The notes under the pieces: generated by a model
The model's database searches: none
The model's input: only the letters and a program-made list of their open reading frames with translations
Told to the model about the DNA's origin: nothing
Assembly: GCA_030295235.1 (NCBI GenBank)
Contig: AP026126.1
Coordinates: 1,984,001 to 2,048,000 of the forward strand
Length of the DNA stretch: 64,000 bases
Reading direction: 5' to 3'
Source: Fistulifera solaris
Lineage: Eukaryota > Bacillariophyta > Bacillariophyceae > Naviculales > Stauroneidaceae
Made by a program: the position numbers and the translations under genes
Shown: piece after piece, positions 44,766 through 53,783 of the stretch
How the letters are laid out: each line of letters opens with the position of its first letter
Position numbering within the stretch: position 1 is the first letter of the stretch

Positions 44766-47144
44766 TCAGCACAAATCACGCATCGTAGTGGATTGGGCTT
44801 TTACTCTACCTAAGGCGCTAACACCGCACGATCGTTCATGATGGGTTCTCGCCATAGAAGTAACACAATCAGTACTGCACGTTCGACAAAGCCAAGTTCC
44901 AGGAGGGGCATGTAACGCCGATACCTGAAACAGCATCATATTGAGAAGCACATGGAATAATGACAGAAGTTCACATTAACTCTACTCACATGCTGCCGCA
45001 AGCCTTGTTCCGACCCGAAGTGTCGTCCGCAACATACAGCCATTCGATATGCAAGCGTTCCCGCTACCTGACCATTCGCTCCTGACGATGTAGTCGACGA
45101 AGCGGTCGTGACCTCTTCGCACAAATGTCCATGCGCCCGTGATAATTTCATTACATCCAGAATAGGTTCCAGTCTTGCGCTGCCCAACTCATAGCGAAGC
45201 CAAGCTTTTTCTAGGTTGTTACCGAGCCAGTTCAGAGTCCATCGGCGTGAGGAAGACACCTTCCCACTTGAAACGAATTCCTCATCTGTCACCACGCGCG
45301 GTACGGGGCTACTTGAACCTAAATCATCGGATCCTAGACTGCCGGATAGACTTTCTACGGCAATCTTGTCCATGTTTGTCTCCTCAATGTCCCCGTTATG
45401 ATGAATAATCATCGAGCGTGCCACTAGTCGCCGAAAGTGATCCATGCTATCCGTGTCGCTGGCTATTCGACTTCTGTCCCATTCTTCACGAACGCAACCG
45501 GCGAAATGGGGCAAAACAAAGGAAACAAGGCCGGAAACAGGAACCGCTTCCAAATTGTTCCTTTGCTGCGTAGCAAATGTACTCGTGGTGACGATTCGAT
45601 GACGTGTCGTCAAGCCCACTTTTGCCTCTTTTGCTATATTGGCAGGAATACTATCCAGTTGAAAATCCCACTCTTTGAAAATTGGCGTTCCGGCTAACCC
45701 GATATGTTGATCGTTCGTGCTAAATATTCCTGTATCCCACAAGCTGCGGATGGCAGAGTTGGTATCGCTCTGAGCGGCTGCCATGAACCCAACTCCCTGG
45801 TCCACGACGGTAATGTCGAAGGGTATCTGGCAAAAATGTAAGTAATCCTTCAGAAAGATTTTGTATGAAGTGATCAACACATGGAAAGGCGCGTCAGGAA
45901 GACCATTTGCATGTGGAAAGTATCTCCTCCATTGACGTCGATTACGTTTTGTCCCGCCGTAGGGTAAAGCTCGAAGAGAACGAGATTCGTTGGCCGTTAT
46001 AAGCCCTAGGTGCTCTTGCACAATAAGAAATTCTCGTGCATATAGATTGACCTCTGGTTCCGTAGTGATAATCAAATGCGGCCCCATTCGATCTCTCAGT
46101 ATGTCGGCAATGCGTCCATGTCGATTTTTCCAGTCCAAATCCTGATAGATAGCGTGACCAGCACCTTTCTCTAAAACGCTCAAAAATCGGTTCCGGCAAT
46201 TGTTCCGCCACCACTCCGTAATCGCTGCATCATTTGGCTGGTAGGGAAAGGAATGTTCCATTTCCTGATCGGAATCGTCGTCGTCACTGATAATTGCTTG
46301 ATGTCGCTCGCGCCAATCAAAAAAATTCGGTAATTTCAAAAATCCTGATTGTGACTGCGATGCTGCGTAATCCAGCCTGTTCCGACGCCTTAAGTCTGAT
46401 CGCCTTATAGCATTCTGAACGACCTGGATCGTCCGTTGACCTAAAGTTTGTGCTTCAATGACCACAGCGCCTAAATTGATATTGCTGGTCGGTTTCTTGC
46501 CGATTTCGGGATGCTGAGGTACCGCTAAAATTTCAATGTCGCTTCCCGGTGTTAAGGCTGTCCAGACCATATTTCCCCCAGCACATAAAATGGCCCTGGA
46601 ACTTGTGAAACGAAAGTCCAAAGCTGCAGCAGATGAAGCCGGAGTATTGCGGGTAAATTTGGGACCTTCGGAGGATGCAGGGACAGTTGACTCCAAGGGA
46701 ACTTTGGGCGCCGAGGATGCAGTCTCCGTTTTAGTAATCTTTTCGTCCGCTTGGGATTCATCCTCTTTGACGCTTTTCCGTTTCGCGTGTTCCTTATTAT
46801 CATGTGATCGTCGTAAACAATCTATGCGCTTCGTTTGAAGCTCTTTGTACTCCAGTAACTTATCCGGTAGCTTGGACGCAAAATCTTCGTCTTCTTCATC
46901 ATCTTTGTCTTTTTTCTCCTTTGAGGTATGATTGCTTCTCGATAGCATCAATAAGCGTTGTAGCAGCAATGTCAAAGATAGAAGGAAGAATGTCTTTCAG
47001 TGCCTGCCGTTTGCGCTCTGCTGCTTCGTGATCGAAGCGTGTCGACACCAGAGGTTCACGTAAAACTGTTTCTTCCCACAAATCTAGTCGATCATCTTTG
47101 AGTTGCTGCGCCGCATCTCGAAGTCTCCACGGTTTTTCTTCCAT
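44766..47144 (-). CDS. SNF2-like protein with degenerate ATPase motifs and C-terminal zinc-finger region
   Basis: The layout follows an SNF2 N-lobe: GPHLIITTEPEVNLYAREFL, then LPYGGTKRNRRQWRRYFP, FHVLITSYKIFLKDYLHF and a TVVDQGVGF segment, ending HIGLAGTPIF. The Walker A site (usually DEMGLGKT) reads IYQDLDWKNRHGR and the DEAH/DEAQ box reads DQGV, so ATP hydrolysis is unlikely. The C-terminus has VCCGRHFGSEQGLRQHVSAL plus WLCRTCSTDC and RTHHERSC, zinc-finger-like. Exon 2 (44766-44924) follows an intron at 44925-44989 (CAT|GTGAGT...TTTCAG|GTA). An A6 run (T6 at 46910-46915 on the plus strand) has one base too many and separates the first 80 residues, which start at ATG 47144. Perhaps a chromatin scaffold. 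Its stop lies 63 bases before the AP2-FHA start on the same strand. Confidence 0.5.
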
Positions 47145-47388
47145 TTTGTCAGATAGTAGCAGCACTGAAGAGAGGCTCACAAGAGGATTTTAAAAATGAT
47201 CAACACCGCTTCAGCTTTAACAGTTTTGATGAAACCAATTCAACATCAGATAACTCATAAAAATTCCAGTTTCCTTTGTAAATTGTCATGCATCACTAAA
47301 GCGGCCGCGCGGGCAAGCGCCATGGTTAGTTAATCAAAAATTAAGATGATGCCAGCCGTCGGCCGTCGATGATCGATGACACGCTCTC

Positions 47389-47391
47389 TCA
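47389..47391. repeat. Left target-site duplication (TCA)
   Basis: TCA directly before the left terminal repeat matches TCA at 48726-48728 directly after the right one. Confidence 0.7.
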
Positions 47392-48725
47392 GGCCCGTTC
47401 CTAACCAAAATATCGTACCCCCAATCCATCGTACGTCAACGTACGAAGGAAGCTGGGTGACGATGTTCCAGTCCTAACCGAATCGCTTCCATCGTACCAT
47501 CCGGCATTCAGACCCCACTGATTAATTGGCGCCAATTTGACATTCCGATCCGCAAAACAATCATTCCTCCATAACTTCATTTATTATTTCGTCTTACTTA
47601 TCCTACGCAATTGCGGACAACGGAACGTATACAACATATTTATTATTTCGTCTTACTTATCCTACGCAATTGCGGACAACGGAACGTATACAACATAAAA
47701 TTCAAAAACAATCTTCGTCATGATTCTCCGTCGGCTGCATCATTTGGTCGTCTCATAATTGTCACCTAGGGGTCGTTGTGGATAATGTTTGTTTTGCAAT
47801 TGTTTTTATAAATCTTTCAATGCTATCGTTTGATTGTATTTCCTTCCCTTGCATTTTGCTTTGTTCTTTGGCTATTTGATCGCGACATCCGACGCGGTAA
47901 GAGTTACCATCGCTTCATGGCGTCGTTGTGCGATTGGTTTGACCGGTCGTGCAACTGTGATTCAGTTCCTTGATGCATTTGCTCGCCATTTTATAGGCTT
48001 TCGGACTGATGGGTTGACTGCTTTGTCAGAGGCTGTCGATGGATGCCCTTAAAGGTCAATTGTTTTGCCGTTTGCTTTCCTTTGAGCCGGGCGTTTGTCG
48101 GATGGGTCGCTATCGGAATTGAACAACAATAATAGTGATAAGTAAACAAAACAATGATTATAATACATTTAAGTTATTAACAAGCTAGAGTTCTTGTTGA
48201 TAATCTTCGTTGTAGACTATGTTCATGCTTCAATTAATCATCTCGATGACTTACCTTTCTCTTTGACGAAGTCGCTGGCCAAATCACAAAATCGTGTGAA
48301 TCCAACATAACAGCCATGCCATCATCGCCAGTGGAAGAAAGCAACATTTCGACCAGCTTCGTTGAAACGCTTCGAAAATAGGTTGTTGCTGCAATGGAAG
48401 CGTTTCCTTGGCTCACGACAATAACATTGTTTTTATTCATGTTCCGTACCAAAAAGGGATAGCTGTGTCCTAACAATAATGATGGATGATTTCTTCCAAA
48501 TTATTGAAAAGTGTGTGCGTCAAAGAAATTTTATTGGAATGTCAATTCGTTGTTATTCAAAAGGTTCCCAGTTTATGGTTCGAGTTTGGATACGATGGAT
48601 CGCATCGTACCCCATCGCACGCGAGGGTACGATGGAAATCCATCGCACAAAAAAAAGGGATAACCCGGAAATGAGTGCGATGAAGTGTACGATATTGGGT
48701 ACGATATTTTGGTTAGGAACGGGCC
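47392..48725. mobile_element. Non-autonomous DNA transposon, PIF/Harbinger-like, 1,334 bp
   Basis: Perfect terminal inverted repeats: GGCCCGTTCCTAACCAAAAT... at 47392-47420 is the exact reverse complement of 48697-48725. A 3-bp direct repeat TCA flanks both ends (47389-47391 and 48726-48728). Sub-terminal CGTACGATGG-type motifs occur inside both ends. Termini starting GGCCC, with GTTC inside and 3-bp target duplications, fit PIF/Harbinger or Tourist-like elements, though their usual target is TWA. No transposase-like frame is present, so the element would need an enzyme from elsewhere. The perfect TIRs suggest recent movement. Confidence 0.85.
47581..47697. repeat. 59-bp tandem duplication inside the TIR element
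   Basis: TATTATTTCGTCTTACTTAT... starting at 47582 recurs from 47641 without change through CGTATACAACATA. Two perfect copies, period 59. Confidence 0.92.
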
Positions 48726-48761
48726 TCAGCTAGAAACGTTTGGATTGAGTTGGATGTTTTA

Positions 48762-48845
48762 CTTGTACGTCGATTTCATGTAAACCTCGTAGGGAAATTG
48801 ATCGACAGAGCAAAACCCGGATATTACGTGTTTCGACCTCCTCCA
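48762..48845. repeat. Dispersed repeat, copy 1
   Basis: TGTACGTCGATTTCATGTAA, AGGGAAATTGATCGACA, ACCCGGATATTACGTGTTTC and GACCTC share order with 59164-59265. A weaker relative (ACAACCCGGATATTGATGT) lies near 49043-49061. Confidence 0.6.
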
Positions 48846-49634
48846 TTCCTCGGGTCTTCCGGCCCCCGTTTGAATTGTAAAATAACTCTCTCCAACACTG
48901 ACAAGAGACAATGATCGTCGTTGATGGGGCATCAAAACATGAAAAGAAGAACACAAGATGCGATGGCTTGAAAGTCTACGTGCATTTCACGTACCGGTGC
49001 TACCAGGTAGGAAGGCCTTTGAGGACATTTATTTTAGACCGAGGACAACCCGGATATTGATGTCACAGCGGAAATGGAACTCTGAGGAATGGCTTGGCCG
49101 TTGTCCGTCTCAGTTTTCGTGACACCTCACGTTCTCACCAATCCGAACTCTGGAATGAATCGAATTCGCTGTGGAGAGCAAACGTAGGTTTGTACCACAT
49201 TACTTGTACGGTGTAAGGTTACTGGCTTTCTCGACAAAGTACAAAGTATTGAGATGTTCGTTTGTCCTAGTTCCGGCACTTTGCTCATCCCCACGGGACT
49301 CTTTCGGGAGAACTGTACCATAAACTTAGAATGTACAACGGAGCCGTTGTTGAGGAGGAGTCGTCACGAAAGACCAAGGGACACTCACGGTGCGAAACAA
49401 AAGACGGAGCCAACGAACGAAAAAAAAACCGTCCGAAATCGGTTCCAGCCAGCAGTAGCCATTTGACGGCAACTACAAGTACAAAGTAGACAATTCATAA
49501 CACCGTGTTCAAAGCAACATTAACAACAGGAGAGTATCTGTCACATTTCTCCTACACCATTGCTTACAACCGTCGGAGACAGGCGCGAATAGATAGAAAG
49601 ATAACAGAGCACACACGAGACACGCGCAGTTGAA

Positions 49635-50033
49635 ATGTTTGCCAGACTTAACGCTATAACTCGACACAATGCTGCATGCCAGTCATGGATGCGTTCTACG
49701 TGTAGAGCGATGCATTACAAGCTACCTTGGGAAAAGGAGCAACCACGAACTGTTCCGGAAACCGCAGTAATTCCGGATCACATTGGCTGGGTAACAATTA
49801 ACGAAGGGACTTGGAAAGCGGAAATGGCACGACAAGTACCGGGCGTCCCTCTTACTGTGGGATCGTGGTGGGCTATAGAAGACGACGATACCGACGAACA
49901 AGATGAATCGAAACGAATGGATCTTATGAATCGTAACTCACGTTTTGGCAAGAAAGCAAATGGCGGCAAACGAGCGTGCTCGCGTCAGGCGCGAAGAACA
50001 AAAAGACGCGCCTTTGGCAATCATCGACGCTAA
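49635..50033 (+). CDS. Small basic protein, probably mitochondrial
   Basis: A 132-residue ORF. The start MFARLNAITRHNAACQSWMR is rich in Arg and Ala and looks like a mitochondrial presequence. The middle has WVTINEGTWKAEMARQVPG, then an acidic DDDTDEQDESK stretch. The end is strongly basic (FGKKANGGKRACSRQARRTK, RRAFGNHRR), like the tails of small organellar ribosomal proteins. I cannot match it to a specific family; a mitoribosomal subunit is only a guess. Confidence 0.5.
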   Translation: MFARLNAITRHNAACQSWMRSTCRAMHYKLPWEKEQPRTVPETAVIPDHIGWVTINEGTWKAEMARQVPGVPLTVGSWWAIEDDDTDEQDESKRMDLMNRNSRFGKKANGGKRACSRQARRTKRRAFGNHRR

Positions 50034-50690
50034 AGCTAGATCTTGCAAAATGAACTCGATAACATGAAACACAAGAAATCTTCTTCTTTTAGAGTCTAAA
50101 CGTTTTATTTCTATTCAAATTTAGTCTGCTGCATTTGAATTGTCTCAATCAAGGTCACGTGATGAACGATACGGTGCGCAGTGTTTCTTGACAGTAAGAA
50201 TGCGTTTGTACAATGAAAACACCTGTAGAGGTCAACCTTGTTCCCGTCATTTCAGTAAGCGAAAGAGCTGGAGACTAGCAAATGCAAGTGCCTGGACTAG
50301 TTTGCCTACTTTCATTTCAGTTTGAATTTCCTTGTGAATTCTTTCATAAAGAAGGACAATAATTGGAGATTGAACGAGTTATATCATGGTGCAAGTCTCA
50401 ACAAAGGAATACCTTGTACCGCGGATACGGCTCGAGGCATGACTCCACTGAGATGAAGAGCAGGCAGCACGCACGTCAATTCTCACGAAATCGTCATCCC
50501 GCCGTCCGCCATTTCACCCGTTCTCCACCCAATATTTTCTCGCGACGCCAAAAAACACTCCTTGTATTTTTTCTTTCCGCTTCCTTTATTGCCTTTATTT
50601 AGTATCAAACCGTTTCACCACCAAGTCAACGAATCTTTCTTTCATTTTTCACATTCTAAACTTTACATCCTATTAATTAATTAATTAATT
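50034..50690. other. Intergenic region ending in an ATTA repeat
   Basis: No gene supported. The stretch TTAATTAATTAATTAATTA (about 50671-50689) abuts the BUD23 start codon. Confidence 0.45.
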
Positions 50691-51634
50691 ATGTCACGTC
50701 CCGAACTAACCGGACCGGCCGCACATTTCTACAATGAAAAAGAGGCGCGCAAATATGACTCGTCGTCTCGCATGGTCGGCGTGCAACGTGAAATCACGGA
50801 ACGAGCTATTGAATTGTTGCGGCTTGATCATTCACAACCGGCCTACGTGTTAGATATCGGTTGTGGCTCGGGTCTTTCTGGACAGGTATTAGAAGAAAAA
50901 GGTCATTTCTGGTTGGGTTGTGATGTTTCTCGCGACATGTTGCTGGTGGCGCAAGAGCGCATGCACAATCAAGCCGAAAACGACGACGACGACGATGATG
51001 ATGATGAAAGCATGGACGGTGATTCGAATCATAACATCAAAAAACAACGAAAGTCTACGGGAGATCTCATGCACCATGATATGGGGACAGGATTGCCATT
51101 CCGACCGGCAACATTTGATGCATGCATCTCGATTTCGGCCCTACAATGGCTTTGCTATTCCAACTCGGCGCAACAGAATCCGCGTAGACGTTTGACCCGA
51201 TTCTTTTCGTCATTGTATACAGTTCTCAAACGCGGTGGAAGAGCTGTGTTACAATTCTACCCCGAGACGGCCGAACAGGCTGTCCTCATTACCGAATGCG
51301 CTACAAGAGTAGGCTTCGCTGGTGGTGTCGTTGTGGATTATCCCAACTCGGCGAAAGCCAAGAAACATTATCTAGTGCTCAGTTTCGATCGAAATTCCGA
51401 ACAAAAGCGCAAAGCAGCGCTCAAAGATGGTTTGAGCTCGGCGGCAGAAGAGCAACAATCAGTTCTCGTGACAGGCGCGAGTCGAGAAGGAACCAAAAAA
51501 GCTCCCATTCGCAAAAAGAAGGGTGTGAAAACAAAGGAATGGATTGTTCACAAAAGGAGACTCAGCGCAAGAAAGGAAAAGCGGTTCGTCCCGACACTAA
51601 ATACACAGCTCGTCGGCGTCCTACCAAATTCTAG
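50691..51634 (+). CDS. BUD23: 18S rRNA (guanine-N7)-methyltransferase BUD23, one frameshift
   Basis: SAM-dependent methyltransferase that modifies 18S rRNA during small-subunit assembly, together with TRMT112. It begins MSRPELTGPAAHFYNEKEAR, the family start. Motif I is VLDIGCGSGLSGQVLEEKGH; the motif II Asp is in GCDVSRDML; then comes GTGLPFRPATFDACISISAL with QWLCY, and RGGRAVLQFYPE. An acidic insert, (GAC)n-encoded DDDDDDDDES, follows motif II. At AAAA 51552-51555 one A is missing; correcting it restores the conserved basic tail KKETQRKKGKAVRPDTKYTA, with RRRP, and the stop at 51634. Uncorrected, the frame runs to 51695 with an unrelated tail. Converges with the PCD-like gene; 87 bases separate the stops. 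Confidence 0.92.
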
Positions 51635-51721
51635 GCCTTACTATTTTTTTTACTCCGTATTACTTCCATGTCCGAGTACTTTTTATCTTGAATGATTCTA
51701 ATGGATTATTCTTTTCGTACG

Positions 51722-52397
51722 TCATGATGCGCTTTCTTCCACTTCTGTCAGGAGTAATGGTTGAACATCTGGGCGATCCACTTCTACATCCATCATCTTG
51801 CAAAAATGAGTCCGTTATGAGTTTAAATGAGGACGAGCCATATAGTTTGCCACAAACAAACTGTAATCAACACTAAACACTTACCATGGCCAAATGAAAA
51901 TCGTGTCGCGACAAGCCACCCAGAACCAACGTATGACAACTGACGGAACTGACCACTTGCCAATTTTTCTTGACAATTTTCCGTTCCAGTGACAGTACTA
52001 ATGGGAAATGATTGTTGATTTGTGCCACAGCAGCTATTTTGTGAAGAAATCGTGCTCCAGAAAGATAATCGGGATGAATGAAGTGTCTTGTCAACGAAAA
52101 TGGTGCATTTGGGTCTTCTGCATTCATTTCGAACGTCCATTGTGAATTAATTGTTGACTTTAACATGGTGGCGTCGGTCATAGTCAGAGGCTTACCTCCT
52201 TGTCCGTAAGGATCGCATTTTTGATTAGGCCGCTTGGCCAAAGGATCGTATTTTGGCTTGGATGTCGAAGAAAGCCATCGTTGGCAAACGAATGATGAGG
52301 AACAATTTTGATGCTTCGTTGTGTGTCGGAATGCATTACTAATAGCTATTCTCCGCGCGATCTGCCCACGCAAGCTCTCTTTCACTTTTATTATCAT
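51722..52397 (-). CDS. Pterin-4a-carbinolamine dehydratase-like mitochondrial protein, two exons
   Basis: Exon 1 (51885-52397, ATG 52397) has a mitochondrial-type leader (RGQIARRIAISNAFRH) and then the PCD fold: FSLTRHFIHPDYLSGARFLH, KIAAVAQINNHFPLVLSLER and LGGLSRHDFHLAM. The intron is 51797-51884 (ATG|GTAAGT...TTGCAAG|ATG). Exon 2 adds MMDVEVDRPDVQPLLLTEVE to the stop at 51722. In catalytic PCDs the motif is E-x-x-H-H-P; here NNHFP keeps one of the two His, so dehydratase activity is uncertain. Plant and algal organellar PCD-like proteins have been linked to RubisCO assembly or pterin recycling; I do not claim either here. Confidence 0.7.
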
Positions 52398-52706
52398 TCT
52401 CTGTTGCTAGCTTGAAGTTATAAAGGTTGGCGAATATGAATGAAAGTTTTATTGCTTGTCAATGGCTATTTCGCAAACTGCGTCGCTTTATCCATCCATA
52501 CCTCATACCTCATGACTGAATTCCAGTCTTGGCGAAAACGGACAACACTATGAGGCTTACCTGGTAGACTTGCAGGAGACGGCGTTAAAATTCTGCATTG
52601 TCGTGGACGCTACGTAGAATCTTGTACTGGAGGCAGAATTTTAACGTCCTTCTAAAAAAAAGCGAATATTTCGAGCTGATTTCGCTCGTCACACAAAAAA
52701 ATAATT
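52398..52706. other. Intergenic region with a 14-bp inverted repeat
   Basis: CGTTAAAATTCTGC (52583-52596) pairs with GCAGAATTTTAACG (52633-52646), loop 36 bases. It lies just before the retroelement remnant. Confidence 0.6.
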
Positions 52707-53268
52707 TTGGCACACGACGATCTGAAAGCGGAATTCATGTCTCTTTGCACGCAAGCCTTTGGACCCAAATCTGTTCGCAATGAGCCTACCATTCACACAT
52801 TTGGCAACAGCAACAACAGTACACAGGTTCAAGAGCTTCGAGGAGATGTTTCGGCCTATGGCTTTTGGAATGAGAGACGAACGACCATTTTCGATGTCCG
52901 AGTTACTGATACCGACGCACCGTCATACAGAAACCGTGACCCAATTAAGGTTCTGGCTTCTCAAGAGCGTGAAAAGCGTAGCATGTACGGACCCCCTTGC
53001 CACGAACGCAGACGAGACTTCACTCCCCTGGTCTTTTCCATTGACGGAATGATGGGACAACAGGCTATTTCAGCATCGAGACAGCTTGCAAGAAAACTTC
53101 AGCCGGAAGTGGAACAAGCCATACTCCGAGATCTGTGGCTTCATCCGGGCGCGCATGAGTCTTTCCCTGGTCAGGTCAGTTAGTATGCTTCTGCGAAATC
53201 CAAGAGAAGGAATGCCAAAACGGAATCCCCCTCATTGGGAAACGGGCTCGGGACTGGCCCTCTACTAG
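52707..53268 (+). pseudogene. Reverse-transcriptase-associated retroelement fragment (5'-truncated)
   Basis: Carries the C-terminal block common to diatom RT-like proteins: TTIFDVRVTDTDAPSYRNRD, PIKVLASQEREKR, RRRDFTPLVFSIDGMMGQQA and, after a one-base shift at AAAA 53093-53096, NFSRKWNKPYSEICGFIRAR with MSLSLVRS. No RT catalytic YADD region precedes it, so it is a 5'-truncated copy or a domesticated tail. A poly(A)-like tract (A13, about 53411-53423) lies about 140 bases after the stop, consistent with a LINE-type insertion. The frame is open enough to be transcribed. Confidence 0.6.
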
Positions 53269-53783
53269 CGCACTAAGGCTAGGGAGTTAGAACCAAAGCT
53301 GACTCATTGAAGTGTCAGACTGAAATATATGTGAATGAAAAGTGGAAAATTCAGTCGAATGTCAAGATTAGATTCTGACAATTAAAAAATTAGGAAAAAA
53401 AGATCTTAGCAAAAAAAAAAAAAATTTTGGCCGAAGCAAACAACAAACAAACAACACAAACCGCAGAACCATAAAATCATTTCTCGTGACTGAAACTCAG
53501 TCTTGGACAAGTGCTGCTTACACTTTGGAGGATGGTTCAATCAAGTCCTTAACTCTAATGATCCAAGAATATATGTCACGAGCGACGCGTGCTCGCGTGT
53601 GCTTCCTTTGGGCCACCACGCCACCAGGAACGAGGCACGAAGATTTCGTACTGCACGTTTTTCATTCGTCCGCCTTCATTCATTGCAACTGCAATTGAAT
53701 CCTTTTCATTTCTCGTGGTGTTTTCGTATCATTGTTTGCAAAGCGTTTTTCATTTCATAGGCACGAAACCCAGTTCCTTGCAA
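53269..53783. other. Intergenic region, A-rich
   Basis: Contains A-tracts at about 53392-53423 and CAAACAACAAACAAACAACAC (about 53439-53459). No gene. The downstream frame is open from 53589, but its upstream residues look like 5'UTR. Confidence 0.5.

Larger units (their letters stand above)
47145..49634. other. Repeat-rich intergenic region
   Basis: Contains the TIR element 47392-48725, a dispersed repeat at 48762-48845 and paired ACAAAGTACAAAGTA motifs (about 49237 and 49478). Short ORFs at 47834-48052, 48234-48476 and 49254-49466 show no recognisable product. Confidence 0.5.
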
